A stretch of DNA of 64,000 nucleotides from RGIG7213 sp045540335 (GTDB lineage Bacteria > Bacillota > Clostridia > Oscillospirales > CAG-272). Position numbers and translations under genes: made by a program. Position 1 is the stretch's first letter. The number at the start of each line of letters is the position of its first letter. The DNA is taken from contig JAZQHC010000008.1 in the NCBI GenBank assembly GCA_045540335.1, positions 1-64,000 of the forward strand, in the 5' to 3' direction. The notes below the pieces were generated by a model. That model made no database searches and had not been told where the DNA came from. It worked only from the letters and a program-made list of their open reading frames with translations. Positions 41,608 through 51,238 of the stretch are shown here, piece after piece.

Positions 41608-43086
41608 TTACAGTATAATACAGATAAGACCGCCCGATCCTTCGTTAATTATCTTTTCTAAAGTTTCACACAAACGCATTCTTGCATCGTTTGGCATATG
41701 TGAAAGCTTTGTGTTAAGACCCTCATTAACAAGTTCGTACAGTGATTTTCCAAACATATTCGTTTCCCATATTTTCGTGGGATCTTCTTCAAATTCGCGC
41801 AGTAAAAACTTAACAAGATCTTCAGATTGCTGCTCTGTTCCCACTATGGGATTCACTTCTGTTTGTATATTTGCTTTTATCATATGAATAGAGGGGGCAG
41901 ACGCACGCAATTTAACCCCGTAACCGCCCGGTTGCTTTACTATTACCGGTTCTTCCAAAGACAGATCTGATACGCCGGGGGTAACTATGCCGTACCCCGT
42001 ATTCATCACTTGATCGTATGCATTTGCAACCTTATCAAATTTTTGTTTTGCAATTGATAATTCTTTTAACAGCTTTAATAATTCTTCATCTGACGTGATA
42101 TCAAATCCAGTTTCGGCAGATACTATATTATAAAACAGACCTTCTGTTAGTTGCGCCGTTATTTTCGCCTTACCGCTTCCAAGATCAATATAATCTATCG
42201 TGGTATCTACAACATTTTCGTTTTCGGAAAGTTTAGAAAACACCGGGGCAATATCTTTTATTTTTTCCACTTTTTTTGCAAGCGTGCATATACTTGACTT
42301 TAATGATTCGTAAATTGGGTGCTCGTGCGAAAGAGCAGTTATATATTCGGGAACGTTTACTGATATTTCGCTTACCGGAAATTCCAACAATACCAGCTTT
42401 AAAATTTGCTTTATATCCTCGGCGTTCAGCTCTAAACAATTGATCAAGGCTACGGGGGCGGAATATTTTTCTTCCAGACTTACTGCTAAATCTATACTTT
42501 CTTGCGAATTCGGTTTTGCAGAATTAAGAATAATAACAAACGGCTTATTTATGTCTTTAAGCTCCGAAACAGTTCTTTCTTCGGCACTTACATAACTTTC
42601 TCGCGGTATTTCCCCAAACGTACCGTCGCAGGTTACAAGCATGCCTATGGTACAATGATCGGTTATTACTTTTTTCGTTCCCGTTTCTGCTGCAAGATCA
42701 AACGGAATAGGTTCTTCATTCCACGGGGTATGTACCATTCTTGGCTGACCGTTTTCTATATGCCCCAACGCTTCAGGTACGATGAAGCCGACGCAATCTA
42801 TCATTTTTACCTTTAGCGCAGCATTATCGTCTAAGGTTATACTTACCGCTTCATCGGGGATAAATTTAGGTTCGGTTGTCATTACCGTTTTACCTGAAGA
42901 TGATTGCGGAAGTTCGTCTTTTGTACGTTCCTTATCATAGTCACCCTTTATATTGGGTAACACAAGCGTTTCCATAAATCTCTTTATAAAAGTCGATTTT
43001 CCCGTTCTTACAGGCCCTACAACCCCTACGTAAATATCACCGTTGGTTCTTTGTGCTATATCCTTATATATTCCCTTCTCTGTCAT
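41608..43086 (-). CDS. spoIVA: Stage IV sporulation protein A
   Basis: 492 residues, the normal length. The P-loop GPVRTGKS (residues 24-31), MIDCVGFIVPEALGH and the long C-terminal domain ending in GGLICIIL identify SpoIVA, an ATPase that polymerises on the forespore surface as the base of the spore coat. This is strong evidence that the organism forms spores. The upstream minus strand has GAATATT and CAATATAT spaced by 13 bp, which vaguely fits a sigma-E promoter but is not a firm match. Confidence 0.97.
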   Translation of the reverse strand: MTEKGIYKDIAQRTNGDIYVGVVGPVRTGKSTFIKRFMETLVLPNIKGDYDKERTKDELPQSSSGKTVMTTEPKFIPDEAVSITLDDNAALKVKMIDCVGFIVPEALGHIENGQPRMVHTPWNEEPIPFDLAAETGTKKVITDHCTIGMLVTCDGTFGEIPRESYVSAEERTVSELKDINKPFVIILNSAKPNSQESIDLAVSLEEKYSAPVALINCLELNAEDIKQILKLVLLEFPVSEISVNVPEYITALSHEHPIYESLKSSICTLAKKVEKIKDIAPVFSKLSENENVVDTTIDYIDLGSGKAKITAQLTEGLFYNIVSAETGFDITSDEELLKLLKELSIAKQKFDKVANAYDQVMNTGYGIVTPGVSDLSLEEPVIVKQPGGYGVKLRASAPSIHMIKANIQTEVNPIVGTEQQSEDLVKFLLREFEEDPTKIWETNMFGKSLYELVNEGLNTKLSHMPNDARMRLCETLEKIINEGSGGLICIIL

Positions 43087-43241
43087 TGCTTTCCTCCAGA
43101 TATTTGTTTGTTATATATATATTGGCCGTTCGTCTGAAATATTCAAGAAAATGCAATTAAAAATCACAAATAAAAAACTTAATAAAATACCGTTGCATAT
43201 AAATAATTCAGGTGTTATAATTACAAAAATGGAGGGATATT

Positions 43242-43709
43242 ATGATAAGACGTGCAAAAAATACAGATATAGACAGAATCAATGCGCTTTTGTGCCAGGT
43301 ACTTGAGGTTCACGCAGAAGCCCGCAAGGATATTTTTAAAAGCGGCGGAAAAAAATATACAAACGATCAGCTTTTGCAAATAATAGCAGACAACCAAAAG
43401 CCTATATTCGTTTATACAGATGAAAGCGATAAGGTTGTCGGTTATGCTTTTTGCGTATTCGTGCAACACGAAAACGATAATATTTTAACAAATATAAAAA
43501 CGCTTTATATAGATGACCTTTGCGTAGATGAAAGCGAAAGAGGAAAGCATATCGGCAGATCTTTGTATGAATATGTAATAAATTACGCCAAAAATAATGG
43601 TTGCTATAATGTAACGCTAAATGTTTGGGCTGATAATAAAAAAGCCCTTGGATTTTACGAAAATTTAGGTCTTTCAAAGCAGAAAATAACAATGGAATAC
43701 ATAATTTAA
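43242..43709 (+). CDS. GNAT-family acetyltransferase
   Basis: 155 residues behind ATGGAGGG. IRRAKNTDIDRINALL is the first strand and helix, and LYIDDLCVDESERGKHIGRSLYEYV is the acetyl-CoA motif A (with R-G-K-x-I-G). NVWADNKKALGFYENLGL is motif B. The acceptor is unknown. It is divergent from spoIVA and followed by its own terminator. Confidence 0.93.
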   Translation: MIRRAKNTDIDRINALLCQVLEVHAEARKDIFKSGGKKYTNDQLLQIIADNQKPIFVYTDESDKVVGYAFCVFVQHENDNILTNIKTLYIDDLCVDESERGKHIGRSLYEYVINYAKNNGCYNVTLNVWADNKKALGFYENLGLSKQKITMEYII

Positions 43710-43725
43710 ATCAATATATAAAATA

Positions 43726-43759
43726 AAAAAGTATGTAATACTATCATTACATACTTTTT
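43726..43759. terminator. Bidirectional terminator after the acetyltransferase
   Basis: AAAAAGTATGTAAT/ATTACATACTTTTT, fourteen pairs with a six-base loop. Confidence 0.85.
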
Positions 43760-43821
43760 ATTTTTAATCTTCAAATAACAACAAATTTCGACACATAAAG
43801 CGAAAATGCTATATGCTGTGA

Positions 43822-44310
43822 TTATCTTAAGAAGCCGAGGCTGCGAATAATTGCGGGTTCTTTTGCTTTACCTGCGCAAATCTGGAAAAAGCAAATAAAC
43901 TTCACTACGATCAAAACCAAAGACAATATAGCGTATGCTATCGGAACAATTATTGTCCAGCAAAGCAATACTGCACAAATACCACCGAGAATCGAAACTA
44001 CTGTAAACTTCAAAGCTTGTCTTACGTGGAAAGCAGCATAGGGTGAAGTATTGCTTGCAAGCAAAGCAATGATTATACCTATAGCGCCCATAAGATATAC
44101 AAGCATAGAAACTACCTTATTATCGGCAATATCTTTGGGATCGAATTCGGAAGTGTGATCGAAGTGATCAAAAGCGGGTGCATAGTTGTTGTATTGGGGT
44201 GCAGCCTGAAAATTGGGTTGTTGGGGGTTGGCAGCGAACTGCGTGCCGCAGTTGTTGCAGAAGCCCGCGTTATCATTTAATTGATTGTTGCAGTTAGGAC
44301 ATATTTTCAT
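43822..44310 (-). CDS. Zinc-ribbon membrane protein (DUF4870-like)
   Basis: 162 residues. The N-terminal CPNCNNQLNDNAGFCNNCG is a zinc ribbon with two CxxC pairs; then a Gln/Asn/Pro-rich linker and three membrane segments (VVSMLVYLMGAIGIIIALL, VSILGGICAVLLC, ILSLVLIVVKFI) around SPYAAFHVRQALKF, a DUF4870-type signature. Function unknown. AAGGAGA precedes the start. Confidence 0.85.
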   Translation of the reverse strand: MKICPNCNNQLNDNAGFCNNCGTQFAANPQQPNFQAAPQYNNYAPAFDHFDHTSEFDPKDIADNKVVSMLVYLMGAIGIIIALLASNTSPYAAFHVRQALKFTVVSILGGICAVLLCWTIIVPIAYAILSLVLIVVKFICFFQICAGKAKEPAIIRSLGFLR

Positions 44311-44331
44311 ATCTATTTCTCCTTTTTTAAC

Positions 44332-44369
44332 AATACTCCCCCTAAGGTAATCGCCGCAGGGGGAGTATT
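44332..44369 (-). terminator. Terminator of the hydrogenase operon
   Basis: AATACTCCCCCT/AGGGGGAGTATT, twelve perfect pairs, just after the hydA stop, followed by a weak T-run. Confidence 0.8.
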
Positions 44370-44398
44370 AAAATTAATCTAAATGATATTGGTAAAAA

Positions 44399-46135
44399 TC
44401 AGTGTGTTCCCCTCTTCACATATGTTGTGTGAAGAAGTTCATGTGCCTTGTGTGATCCGGGCGCTTCGAAGAATTCTTCGTAAAGTGCTTTAACAACAGG
44501 GCTTTCATGTGATTTTCTAAGTGTGTTTGCAGCATCTGCATCGTACAATGCTTTTGCTCTCAAAGATTTAAGATCAACACTATTTCTTACTTCATCGCTT
44601 TGAACGGGCTGACCGCCGCCGTTGATACAACCGCCGGGGCAAGCCATAACCTCTACCATATGATAGTTCTTTTCGCCTGCAATGATCTGATCAATTACTT
44701 TTCTTGCATTAGCAAGACCTGAAGCAACTGCAACGTTCAATTCAAGGCCTGCAACAGTATATGTTGCTTCTTTGATGCCTTGTGTACCTCTTACCTCCTT
44801 GAAATCAACGGCGGTTGCCGTACCATCAAGTTTGTAAGCAGCTGTACGAAGTGCAGCTTCCATAACGCCACCCGTTGCGCCGAAGATAGCAGCGCCGCCC
44901 GTAGCGGTTTCGAAGGGGTTATCAAACTCTTCATCAGCAAGATCTGTAAAGTTGATACCCGCTTCTTTGATCATCTTACCAAGCTCTCTCGTTGTAAGTG
45001 CTACATCAACATCGTCGAATGCTTGTGTGCGCTGTTCTTCTCTCGTTACTTCAAATTTCTTTGCTGTACAAGGAATTACGCTGACAACGAAAAGCTTTTC
45101 GGGGTCGATATTGTTCTTTTGGCAATAGTAGCTCTTAAGAACCGCACCGAACATCTGTTGAGGAGATTTGCAGCTTGAAACGTGGGGTAAAAAGTCAGGA
45201 TAGTAATGTTCGCAGAACTTAACCCAACCGGGGCAGCAAGACGTAAACAAAGGAAGTGTTTTCTTTTGAGTAATACGTTCAATCAATTCATTGGATTCTT
45301 CAAGAATCGTAAGGTCTGCCGTAACGTTCATATTGAAAACTTTATCTGTTCCAAGCTTACGAATGGCGGAAACCATTTTACCTTCAACATTTGTGCCTAC
45401 AGGCATGCTGAAGCATTCGCCCAAAGTAGCACATATAGAAGGAGCTGTGAAGAATACAACTTCTTTTTCGGGATCTGCAATAGCTTCCCAAACTTTTTCT
45501 GTTTGACTCTTTTCAGAAAGCGCGCCGACAGGGCAAGCAACTATACACTGACCGCAGCCAACACAAGGAGATTCTGCAAGAGTTTTATCGAATGCACAAC
45601 CAACGTGAACGTTAAATCCACGATTGATAGCACCGATACAAGAAACGCTTTGAAGATTTTTACAAGCCGCAACACAACGCATACAGTTAACGCACTTGTT
45701 GTTATCTCTTACTACATAAGGAGAAGAATTATCTATGGGATAATTTTTGCCTTCGCCTGTAAATTTATCTTCATCTACGCAATAATCGTGTGCGAGCTTT
45801 TGAAGTTCGCAGTTATCACTTCTGCTGCAAGACAGACATTTTTTCTTGTGGCTTGAAAGAATAAGTTCAAGCGTTGTCTTTCTCGAAGCCCTGATTTTAG
45901 GTGTGTTTGTAAGTACTTCCATACCTTCGGATACGGGATATACGCAAGCGGCAACAGGACCTCTTGCCCCCTTAACTTCAACCAAGCATATACGGCATGC
46001 GCCTATGCAGTTTACATCCTTAAGATAGCAAAGTGTGGGGATCGTAATATTAGCAGCTTTGGCAGCCTGAAGAATTGTTGAGCCAGCCGGAACTGCAACG
46101 GATACACCGTTTATTTTCAAATTTACCATTTCCAT
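44399..46135 (-). CDS. hydA: [FeFe] hydrogenase catalytic subunit HydA
   Basis: 578 residues behind AGGAGG. Order: N-terminal [2Fe-2S] domain with CIGACRIC; His-ligated cluster HKKKCLSCSRSDNC; two [4Fe-4S] clusters (CVNCMRCVAAC and CVGCGQCIVAC); then the H-cluster domain with L1 TSCCPGW, L2 IPCTAKKFE and L3 MACPGGCINGGGQP. It reduces protons with electrons from NADH and ferredoxin through HydB/HydC (bifurcating type). The L2 motif usually starts MPC; here Met is replaced by Ile, close to the H-cluster. Last gene of hydC-hydB-hydA. Confidence 0.95.
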   Translation of the reverse strand: MEMVNLKINGVSVAVPAGSTILQAAKAANITIPTLCYLKDVNCIGACRICLVEVKGARGPVAACVYPVSEGMEVLTNTPKIRASRKTTLELILSSHKKKCLSCSRSDNCELQKLAHDYCVDEDKFTGEGKNYPIDNSSPYVVRDNNKCVNCMRCVAACKNLQSVSCIGAINRGFNVHVGCAFDKTLAESPCVGCGQCIVACPVGALSEKSQTEKVWEAIADPEKEVVFFTAPSICATLGECFSMPVGTNVEGKMVSAIRKLGTDKVFNMNVTADLTILEESNELIERITQKKTLPLFTSCCPGWVKFCEHYYPDFLPHVSSCKSPQQMFGAVLKSYYCQKNNIDPEKLFVVSVIPCTAKKFEVTREEQRTQAFDDVDVALTTRELGKMIKEAGINFTDLADEEFDNPFETATGGAAIFGATGGVMEAALRTAAYKLDGTATAVDFKEVRGTQGIKEATYTVAGLELNVAVASGLANARKVIDQIIAGEKNYHMVEVMACPGGCINGGGQPVQSDEVRNSVDLKSLRAKALYDADAANTLRKSHESPVVKALYEEFFEAPGSHKAHELLHTTYVKRGTH

Positions 46136-46149
46136 TACCGGATACCTCC

Positions 46150-48042
46150 TTATTTCTTCACAATCGCTTTGAACTTACAGCTTGATTCGCAAAGACCGCA
46201 CTTAATGCACTTACTTTGATCGATTTCATGCGGTTGTTTAACTGTGCCGCTGATAGCAGCAACAGGACATTTTCTTGCACAAAGAGTACATCCCTTACAA
46301 AGATCCGTAACGATTTCGTATCTAAGCATACTCTTACATACGCCTGCCCTACATTTCTTATCAACGATATGTTCAACATATTCGTCTTTGAAATATTTGA
46401 TAGTGGAAAGAACAGGGTTAGGTGCAGACTGACCAAGCGCACACAAGGATGCTGACTTCATGTGGTTGGCAAGCTCTTCAATCTTTTCAAGATCTTCCAT
46501 TTCGCCGTTGCCTTCCGTGATCTTTTCAAGAAGCTGAATCAATCTCTTTGTACCTATACGGCAAGGAGTACATTTACCGCAGGATTCATCAACGGTAAAG
46601 TCAAGATAGAACTTGGAAATATCAACCATACATGTATCTTCATCCATGATGATAAGACCGCCGGAGCCCATCATAGAGCCAAGTGCCGTCAAATGCTCAT
46701 AGTCAATGGGGGTATCAATATGTTCTGCAGGGATACATCCGCCGGAAGGACCGCCGGTTTGTGCAGCCTTGAATTTCTTGCCATTGGGGATGCCGCCGCC
46801 GATTCCTTCAACGATTTCGCGCAATGTTGTACCCATAGGTATTTCAACAAGACCTACGTTTGTGATCTTACCGCCAAGCGCGAATACCTTTGTACCCTTG
46901 GATGTTTCTGTACCCATGGAAGCATACCATGCAGAGCCTTTGCGAATGATCTTAGGTATATTGGAAAGTGTTTCAACGTTGTTAAGAACCGTAGGTTTGC
47001 CGAACAAACCTTTAACAGCCGGGAACGGAGGACGGGGGCGCGGCTCGCCTCTGTTGCCTTCGATAGAAGTCATCAAAGCTGTTTCTTCGCCGCATACGAA
47101 CGCACCTGCGCCCAAACGGATCTCAATATCAAAGCAGAAATCAGTACCGAAAATATTATTTCCGAGGAAGCCTGCTTCTCTCGCTTGATTTATAGCAATA
47201 TTAAGTCTTTCAACCGCAACAGGATATTCTGCACGAACGTAAACGTAACCTTGCTTTGCACCTATCGTATAGCCTGCAATTGCCATAGCTTCGATAATAG
47301 CGTGTGGGTCGCCTTCAAGGATCGAACGGTCCATAAATGCGCCGGGGTCGCCTTCGTCTGCATTACAGCATACATATTTAACATCACCGGGTGTTGCTTT
47401 TGCAAACGCCCATTTTTTACCCGTCGGGAATCCTGCACCGCCACGGCCTCTGATACCGGAAGCAAGCAACTCGTTTATAACATCATCAGGTGTCATTTGC
47501 GTAAGTACCTTCGCAAGCGCCTGATAGCCTTCTGTAGCTATGTATTCGTTGATGTTTTCAGGGTCTATAACACCGCAGTTTGCAAGAGCTATTCTCAACT
47601 GCTTTTTATAAAAGTTAGTTTCGTAAAGAGAAATAATAGATCCGTCTGAGTGAACGGTTTCTTGGTAAAGAAGATCTTTAGCAATATTTCCCTCTTTCAA
47701 ATGTTCTTTAACTACTCTTCTTACAGATTCGGGGGTAGCCTGTGCGTAGAATGCACCTTCGGGATACACGATCATAATCGGGCCCAATGCGCACAAACCA
47801 AAGCATCCTGTTTTAACCACAAGAACCTCGTTTTCGATACCTTGCAGCTTAAGTTCATCTTCAAGTGCTGCGATTACCTTTTTACTGCCCGAAGAATTAC
47901 AGCCTGTACCGCCGCAAACGAGAACCTGCTTGCGGTAACCGGTTTTCTTTGCAAGCTTTTCGCCTTCTTCTGCAACGATCTTTCTAACCTTTACGATATC
48001 TTCGTATTGGCTTTTAATTTGATTAAGTTGTTCGATAGTCAT
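46150..48042 (-). CDS. hydB: Hydrogenase NADH-binding flavoprotein subunit HydB (NuoF-like)
   Basis: 630 residues. A thioredoxin-like [2Fe-2S] domain (CGGTGCNSSG, CFGLCALGP) is followed by the NuoF core with the NADH/FMN site GIRGRGGAGFPTGKKW and CNADEGDPGAF, the [4Fe-4S] motif ESCGKCTPCR, and a C-terminal pair of ferredoxin clusters (CKGCTLCARKC, CIKCGLCESSC). It splits electrons between NADH and ferredoxin. Its ATG overlaps the hydC stop as TGATG. Confidence 0.96.
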   Translation of the reverse strand: MTIEQLNQIKSQYEDIVKVRKIVAEEGEKLAKKTGYRKQVLVCGGTGCNSSGSKKVIAALEDELKLQGIENEVLVVKTGCFGLCALGPIMIVYPEGAFYAQATPESVRRVVKEHLKEGNIAKDLLYQETVHSDGSIISLYETNFYKKQLRIALANCGVIDPENINEYIATEGYQALAKVLTQMTPDDVINELLASGIRGRGGAGFPTGKKWAFAKATPGDVKYVCCNADEGDPGAFMDRSILEGDPHAIIEAMAIAGYTIGAKQGYVYVRAEYPVAVERLNIAINQAREAGFLGNNIFGTDFCFDIEIRLGAGAFVCGEETALMTSIEGNRGEPRPRPPFPAVKGLFGKPTVLNNVETLSNIPKIIRKGSAWYASMGTETSKGTKVFALGGKITNVGLVEIPMGTTLREIVEGIGGGIPNGKKFKAAQTGGPSGGCIPAEHIDTPIDYEHLTALGSMMGSGGLIIMDEDTCMVDISKFYLDFTVDESCGKCTPCRIGTKRLIQLLEKITEGNGEMEDLEKIEELANHMKSASLCALGQSAPNPVLSTIKYFKDEYVEHIVDKKCRAGVCKSMLRYEIVTDLCKGCTLCARKCPVAAISGTVKQPHEIDQSKCIKCGLCESSCKFKAIVKK

Positions 48043-48557
48043 CAGTTATTCGCGCCCCCTTCAGCTTTTTTGTAGGATTCGAGAATTGCGGGAACCTGTT
48101 CGGGTGCTACTTTACCGTAAACATCCTCCCCAACAAGCATAACGGGCGCAAGTCCGCACGCGCCTACGCAGCGGCAAGCATCGATAGAAAACAAACCGTC
48201 TTCTGTGCAGCCGCCTGATTTGATACCAAGGCGAGCTTCAATAGCTTCAAGAACCTTGTCAGAGCCTTTAACATAGCAAGCAGTACCCAAGCATACGCTT
48301 ATCTTGTGCTTGCCCTTAGGTGTAAGTGAAAACTGGGAGTAGAAGGTTGCAACACCGAAAACTTCGGAAAGAGATATTCCGAGGCCGTCTGCAATAATCG
48401 TTTGTACCTCGATCGGGAGATAACCGTATATGCCTTGTGCTTCTTGCAACACGGGCATAAGGCCACCTCTTTGGTCACGATGTTTGGCAATAACTTCGTT
48501 AAGTTGTGCCTCCTGCTCAGCAGTGCCTTTGAATGGGATCAGGGATTTTTCATTCAT
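48042..48557 (-). CDS. hydC: Hydrogenase [2Fe-2S] subunit HydC (NuoE-like)
   Basis: 171 residues. The thioredoxin-like NuoE fold has the four cluster cysteines in CLGTACYVKG and CRCVGACGLAP, and the helical start holds the usual YGYLP and GVATFYSQF. First gene of the operon, behind AAGGAGG. The promoter lies about 150 bp upstream, giving a long leader with several short dyads (for example CCGT-N3-ACGG). Confidence 0.95.
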   Translation of the reverse strand: MNEKSLIPFKGTAEQEAQLNEVIAKHRDQRGGLMPVLQEAQGIYGYLPIEVQTIIADGLGISLSEVFGVATFYSQFSLTPKGKHKISVCLGTACYVKGSDKVLEAIEARLGIKSGGCTEDGLFSIDACRCVGACGLAPVMLVGEDVYGKVAPEQVPAILESYKKAEGGANN

Positions 48558-48709
48558 GACATAAACCTCCTTATGTTATAAATTGACATTTTCCGACCGC
48601 AAAAATGCCGCCTCGCGGAAGTGTAAACAACCGTTCGACGGAATAAGCAAAATTATATCGGAAATTCCGTAAACAGAGCATGCTTACGAGTCTCACACAT
48701 TATGGCTAC

Positions 48710-48738
48710 ATTATACTACATAATTTAAATAAAGTCAA
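48710..48738 (-). promoter_or_regulatory. Promoter of the hydrogenase operon
   Basis: Minus-strand TTGACT (48733-48738), 17-bp spacer and TATAAT (48710-48715). I do not see a Rex-type TTGTTAA dyad. Confidence 0.75.
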
Positions 48739-48788
48739 GCCTTTTACAATATTATTTACGATTTAATTTATATTTACAATAAAAGCGA

Positions 48789-48827
48789 CAATATCGGCAA
48801 TCCTTTAGTGTAGGATTGCCGATATTG
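48789..48827 (-). terminator. Terminator of the polysaccharide operon
   Basis: CAATATCGGCAATCCT/AGGATTGCCGATATTG, sixteen perfect pairs with a seven-base loop, just after the last gene. Confidence 0.85.
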
Positions 48828-48835
48828 GTATTTTT

Positions 48836-50017
48836 TTATTTTCTCCAAACCATTTTATCTACAACGCCGGTATAAGATTGAATGATCTTAACGACCTTGG
48901 AAGAAACGTTTTCTTCAACGTAATCGGGTACGGGTATTCCGTGGTCGCCGTTGGCGTTCATATTTACTGCAACATCAAGCGCTTGAAGAAGATTTTTTTC
49001 ATCTATTCCCGCAAGAACGAAGCAAGCTTTGTCAAGTGCTTCGGGGCGTTCTGTGGAGGTTCTGATGCAAACAGCGGGAAAAGGCTTGCCGATCGAAGTG
49101 AAAAACGAGCTTTCTTCAGGCAAAGTTCCACTGTCGGAAACAACTGCAAAAGCGTTCATCTGCAATTTGTTATAATCCGAAAAGCCAAGCGGTTCGTGCC
49201 TTATAACGCGCCTATCAAGCATAAAATGCGATTCTTCAAGCCTTTTTTTGCTTCTCGGGTGGCACGAATAAAGAACGGGCATATCGTACTTTTCTGCCAT
49301 TTTATTGATAGCGGAAAACAATGATGTGAAATTCTTTTCGGTATCTATATTCTCTTCCCTGTGTGCAGAAAGAAGGATATATTTTTTAGGTGTTAAAGAA
49401 AGCCTTTGAAGAATATCGCTGGCTTCAATTTTTTGCAGATTTTTTGCCAAAACCTCTGCCATAGGCGAGCCTGTAACATAGGTTCTCTCTTTAGGCAGGC
49501 CGCATTCGTGCAGGTATTTACGTGCATGCTCTGAATACGCGAGATTAACATCTGAAATAATGTCAACTATGCGGCGGTTCGTTTCTTCGGGAAGGCATTC
49601 ATCCTTACATCTGTTACCGGCCTCCATGTGGAACACGGGAATGTGAAGCCTTTTGGCAGAAATAGCCGAAAGGCAGCTGTTCGTATCGCCAAGCACAAGA
49701 AGAGCATCGGGCTTTATTTGCCGCATCAGCTTATAAGAAGCATTTATGATATTACCTACCGTAGCACCAAGATCGTCGCCTACGGCATCCATATATACAT
49801 CAGGTGAGCTTATTCCAAGATCATCGAAAAATATCCCGTTTAAATTATAATCATAGTTTTGCCCAGTATGCGCAAGAACACAGTCGAAATAGCATCGGCA
49901 TTTTGTAATAACAGAAGAAAGGCGGATTATTTCAGGGCGTGTACCTACGATTATCAAAAGTTTTAATCTTCCGTCGTGCTTAAAATTTATATCGGAATAG
50001 TCAAGTTTTATATCCAT
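48836..50017 (-). CDS. capG: UDP-2-acetamido-2,6-dideoxyhexose 2-epimerase (CapG/WbjD-like)
   Basis: 393 residues from the ATG at 50017, behind AGAAGG. It belongs to the UDP-GlcNAc 2-epimerase superfamily: IVGTRPEIIRLSS near the start, VLGDTNSCLSAISAKR, HMEAGNRCKDECLPEETNRRIVD, LLSAHREENI and SDSGTLPEESSF. The extra R-C-K-D and the position behind CapF make it the CapG/WbjD type, which performs the last step to UDP-L-FucNAc. Last of eight tightly packed genes. Confidence 0.88.
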   Translation of the reverse strand: MDIKLDYSDINFKHDGRLKLLIIVGTRPEIIRLSSVITKCRCYFDCVLAHTGQNYDYNLNGIFFDDLGISSPDVYMDAVGDDLGATVGNIINASYKLMRQIKPDALLVLGDTNSCLSAISAKRLHIPVFHMEAGNRCKDECLPEETNRRIVDIISDVNLAYSEHARKYLHECGLPKERTYVTGSPMAEVLAKNLQKIEASDILQRLSLTPKKYILLSAHREENIDTEKNFTSLFSAINKMAEKYDMPVLYSCHPRSKKRLEESHFMLDRRVIRHEPLGFSDYNKLQMNAFAVVSDSGTLPEESSFFTSIGKPFPAVCIRTSTERPEALDKACFVLAGIDEKNLLQALDVAVNMNANGDHGIPVPDYVEENVSSKVVKIIQSYTGVVDKMVWRK

Positions 50018-50018
50018 G

Positions 50019-51236
50019 TCATTCACCTTCTTTACTATCAACGATTTCAAAAAACGTATCAGGCTTTTGGGGATCAAAATTTTCATTTGCCCACATTACG
50101 GTAACAAGCGGTTCTTTTTCGGAAAGGTTAATTATGTTATGCGTATATCCCGGAAGCATATGTACAGCCTTTATTTCTTCACCGCTGACTTCAAAATTAA
50201 GAACCTCATCACTTCCGATCTTCCTTTGCTGTATCAGCCCATGACCGCTTACGACAATGAAAAATTCCCATTTTGTATTATGCCAATGCTGGCCTTTTGT
50301 TATGCCCGGATTAGATATATTAACGCTGAATTGGCCGCATTTTTCCGTTTTTAATATTTCAGTAAAACTACCCCTGGGGTCTGTATTCATTTTCAATGGA
50401 AAAGCCACTTTTTCATACGGAAGATACGATAAATATGTTGAATACAATTTTTTCGCAAAGCTTCCGTTCGGTATTTCAGGCATAAGAAGCGTTGAAGGCT
50501 GAGAAGAAAAATCCTCAAGCAGATCTGCTATTTCACCTAAAGTAACCGTATGGGTTATGGGACAATATACAAATTCGCCGTTTTCACAATCAATAACATC
50601 AATGCCGCAAAAATTGCAACGGTGTACGACACCTGTAAGTGCATTAAGCATTTCGCAAACAAGGTCGTCAATATAAAGAAGCTGTAAAACCGTGCTTCTG
50701 TCGTTAACGGTTATCGGCAAGCCGTTTGCGGTATTATGGCAGAACGTTGCCACAGCGGAATTATAATTCGGTCTGCACCATTTGCCGAACAAATTCGGGA
50801 AACGATAAACGTAAACCGCGGCACCCGTTCTTTTGGAATATTCGAAAAAGATATCTTCTTCCGCTTTTTTGCTTTTTCCATATTCGCCGTTGGCATATCT
50901 TCCTACCAGAGAAGCTTGAATAGAGCTTGAAACCACGATTGGACACTTGTTGTCGTATTTTTCTAATTTTTCTATCAGTATTTCAGAAAAGCCGCGATTT
51001 CCCTTCATAAATTCTTCTTGATTTTGCGGACGGTTGACCCCCGCAAAATGAAATACGAAATCTGCATTTTCACAGTACGTATCAAGAACAGACGGATCGG
51101 TTTGAATATCGAATTGAAATATTTCTTCGATATGCAATTCGGGATGTGTTCTGTCTTTACCGTCCATTATATTCTGCAAGGCGCACACAAGATTTTTTCC
51201 TGCAAATCCATTTGCGCCGGTTACGAGAACCTTCAT
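50019..51236 (-). CDS. capF: UDP-L-FucNAc pathway reductase with cupin domain (CapF/WbjC-like)
   Basis: 405 residues from the ATG at 51236 (AAGAGGGG upstream). The N-terminal short-chain dehydrogenase domain has VTGANGFAGKNL, FHFAGVNRPQ and the catalytic tyrosine in YGKSKKAEED. The C-terminal 110 residues are a cupin with ITKGQHWHNTKWEFFIV and LPGYTHNIIN. This two-domain form is specific for CapF/WbjC, which reduces (and epimerises) the 4-keto sugar to UDP-6-deoxy-talosamine. Confidence 0.93.
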   Translation of the reverse strand: MKVLVTGANGFAGKNLVCALQNIMDGKDRTHPELHIEEIFQFDIQTDPSVLDTYCENADFVFHFAGVNRPQNQEEFMKGNRGFSEILIEKLEKYDNKCPIVVSSSIQASLVGRYANGEYGKSKKAEEDIFFEYSKRTGAAVYVYRFPNLFGKWCRPNYNSAVATFCHNTANGLPITVNDRSTVLQLLYIDDLVCEMLNALTGVVHRCNFCGIDVIDCENGEFVYCPITHTVTLGEIADLLEDFSSQPSTLLMPEIPNGSFAKKLYSTYLSYLPYEKVAFPLKMNTDPRGSFTEILKTEKCGQFSVNISNPGITKGQHWHNTKWEFFIVVSGHGLIQQRKIGSDEVLNFEVSGEEIKAVHMLPGYTHNIINLSEKEPLVTVMWANENFDPQKPDTFFEIVDSKEGE

Positions 51237-51238
51237 AT

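Noticed and set aside
46462..47649. 395-codon open frame on the plus strand
   Set aside because: Antisense of hydB, whose motifs are complete.
48558..48835. Rex operator upstream of the hydrogenase operon
   Set aside because: TTGTTTACACTT has only one half-like element; no TTGTTAA/TTAACAA dyad.
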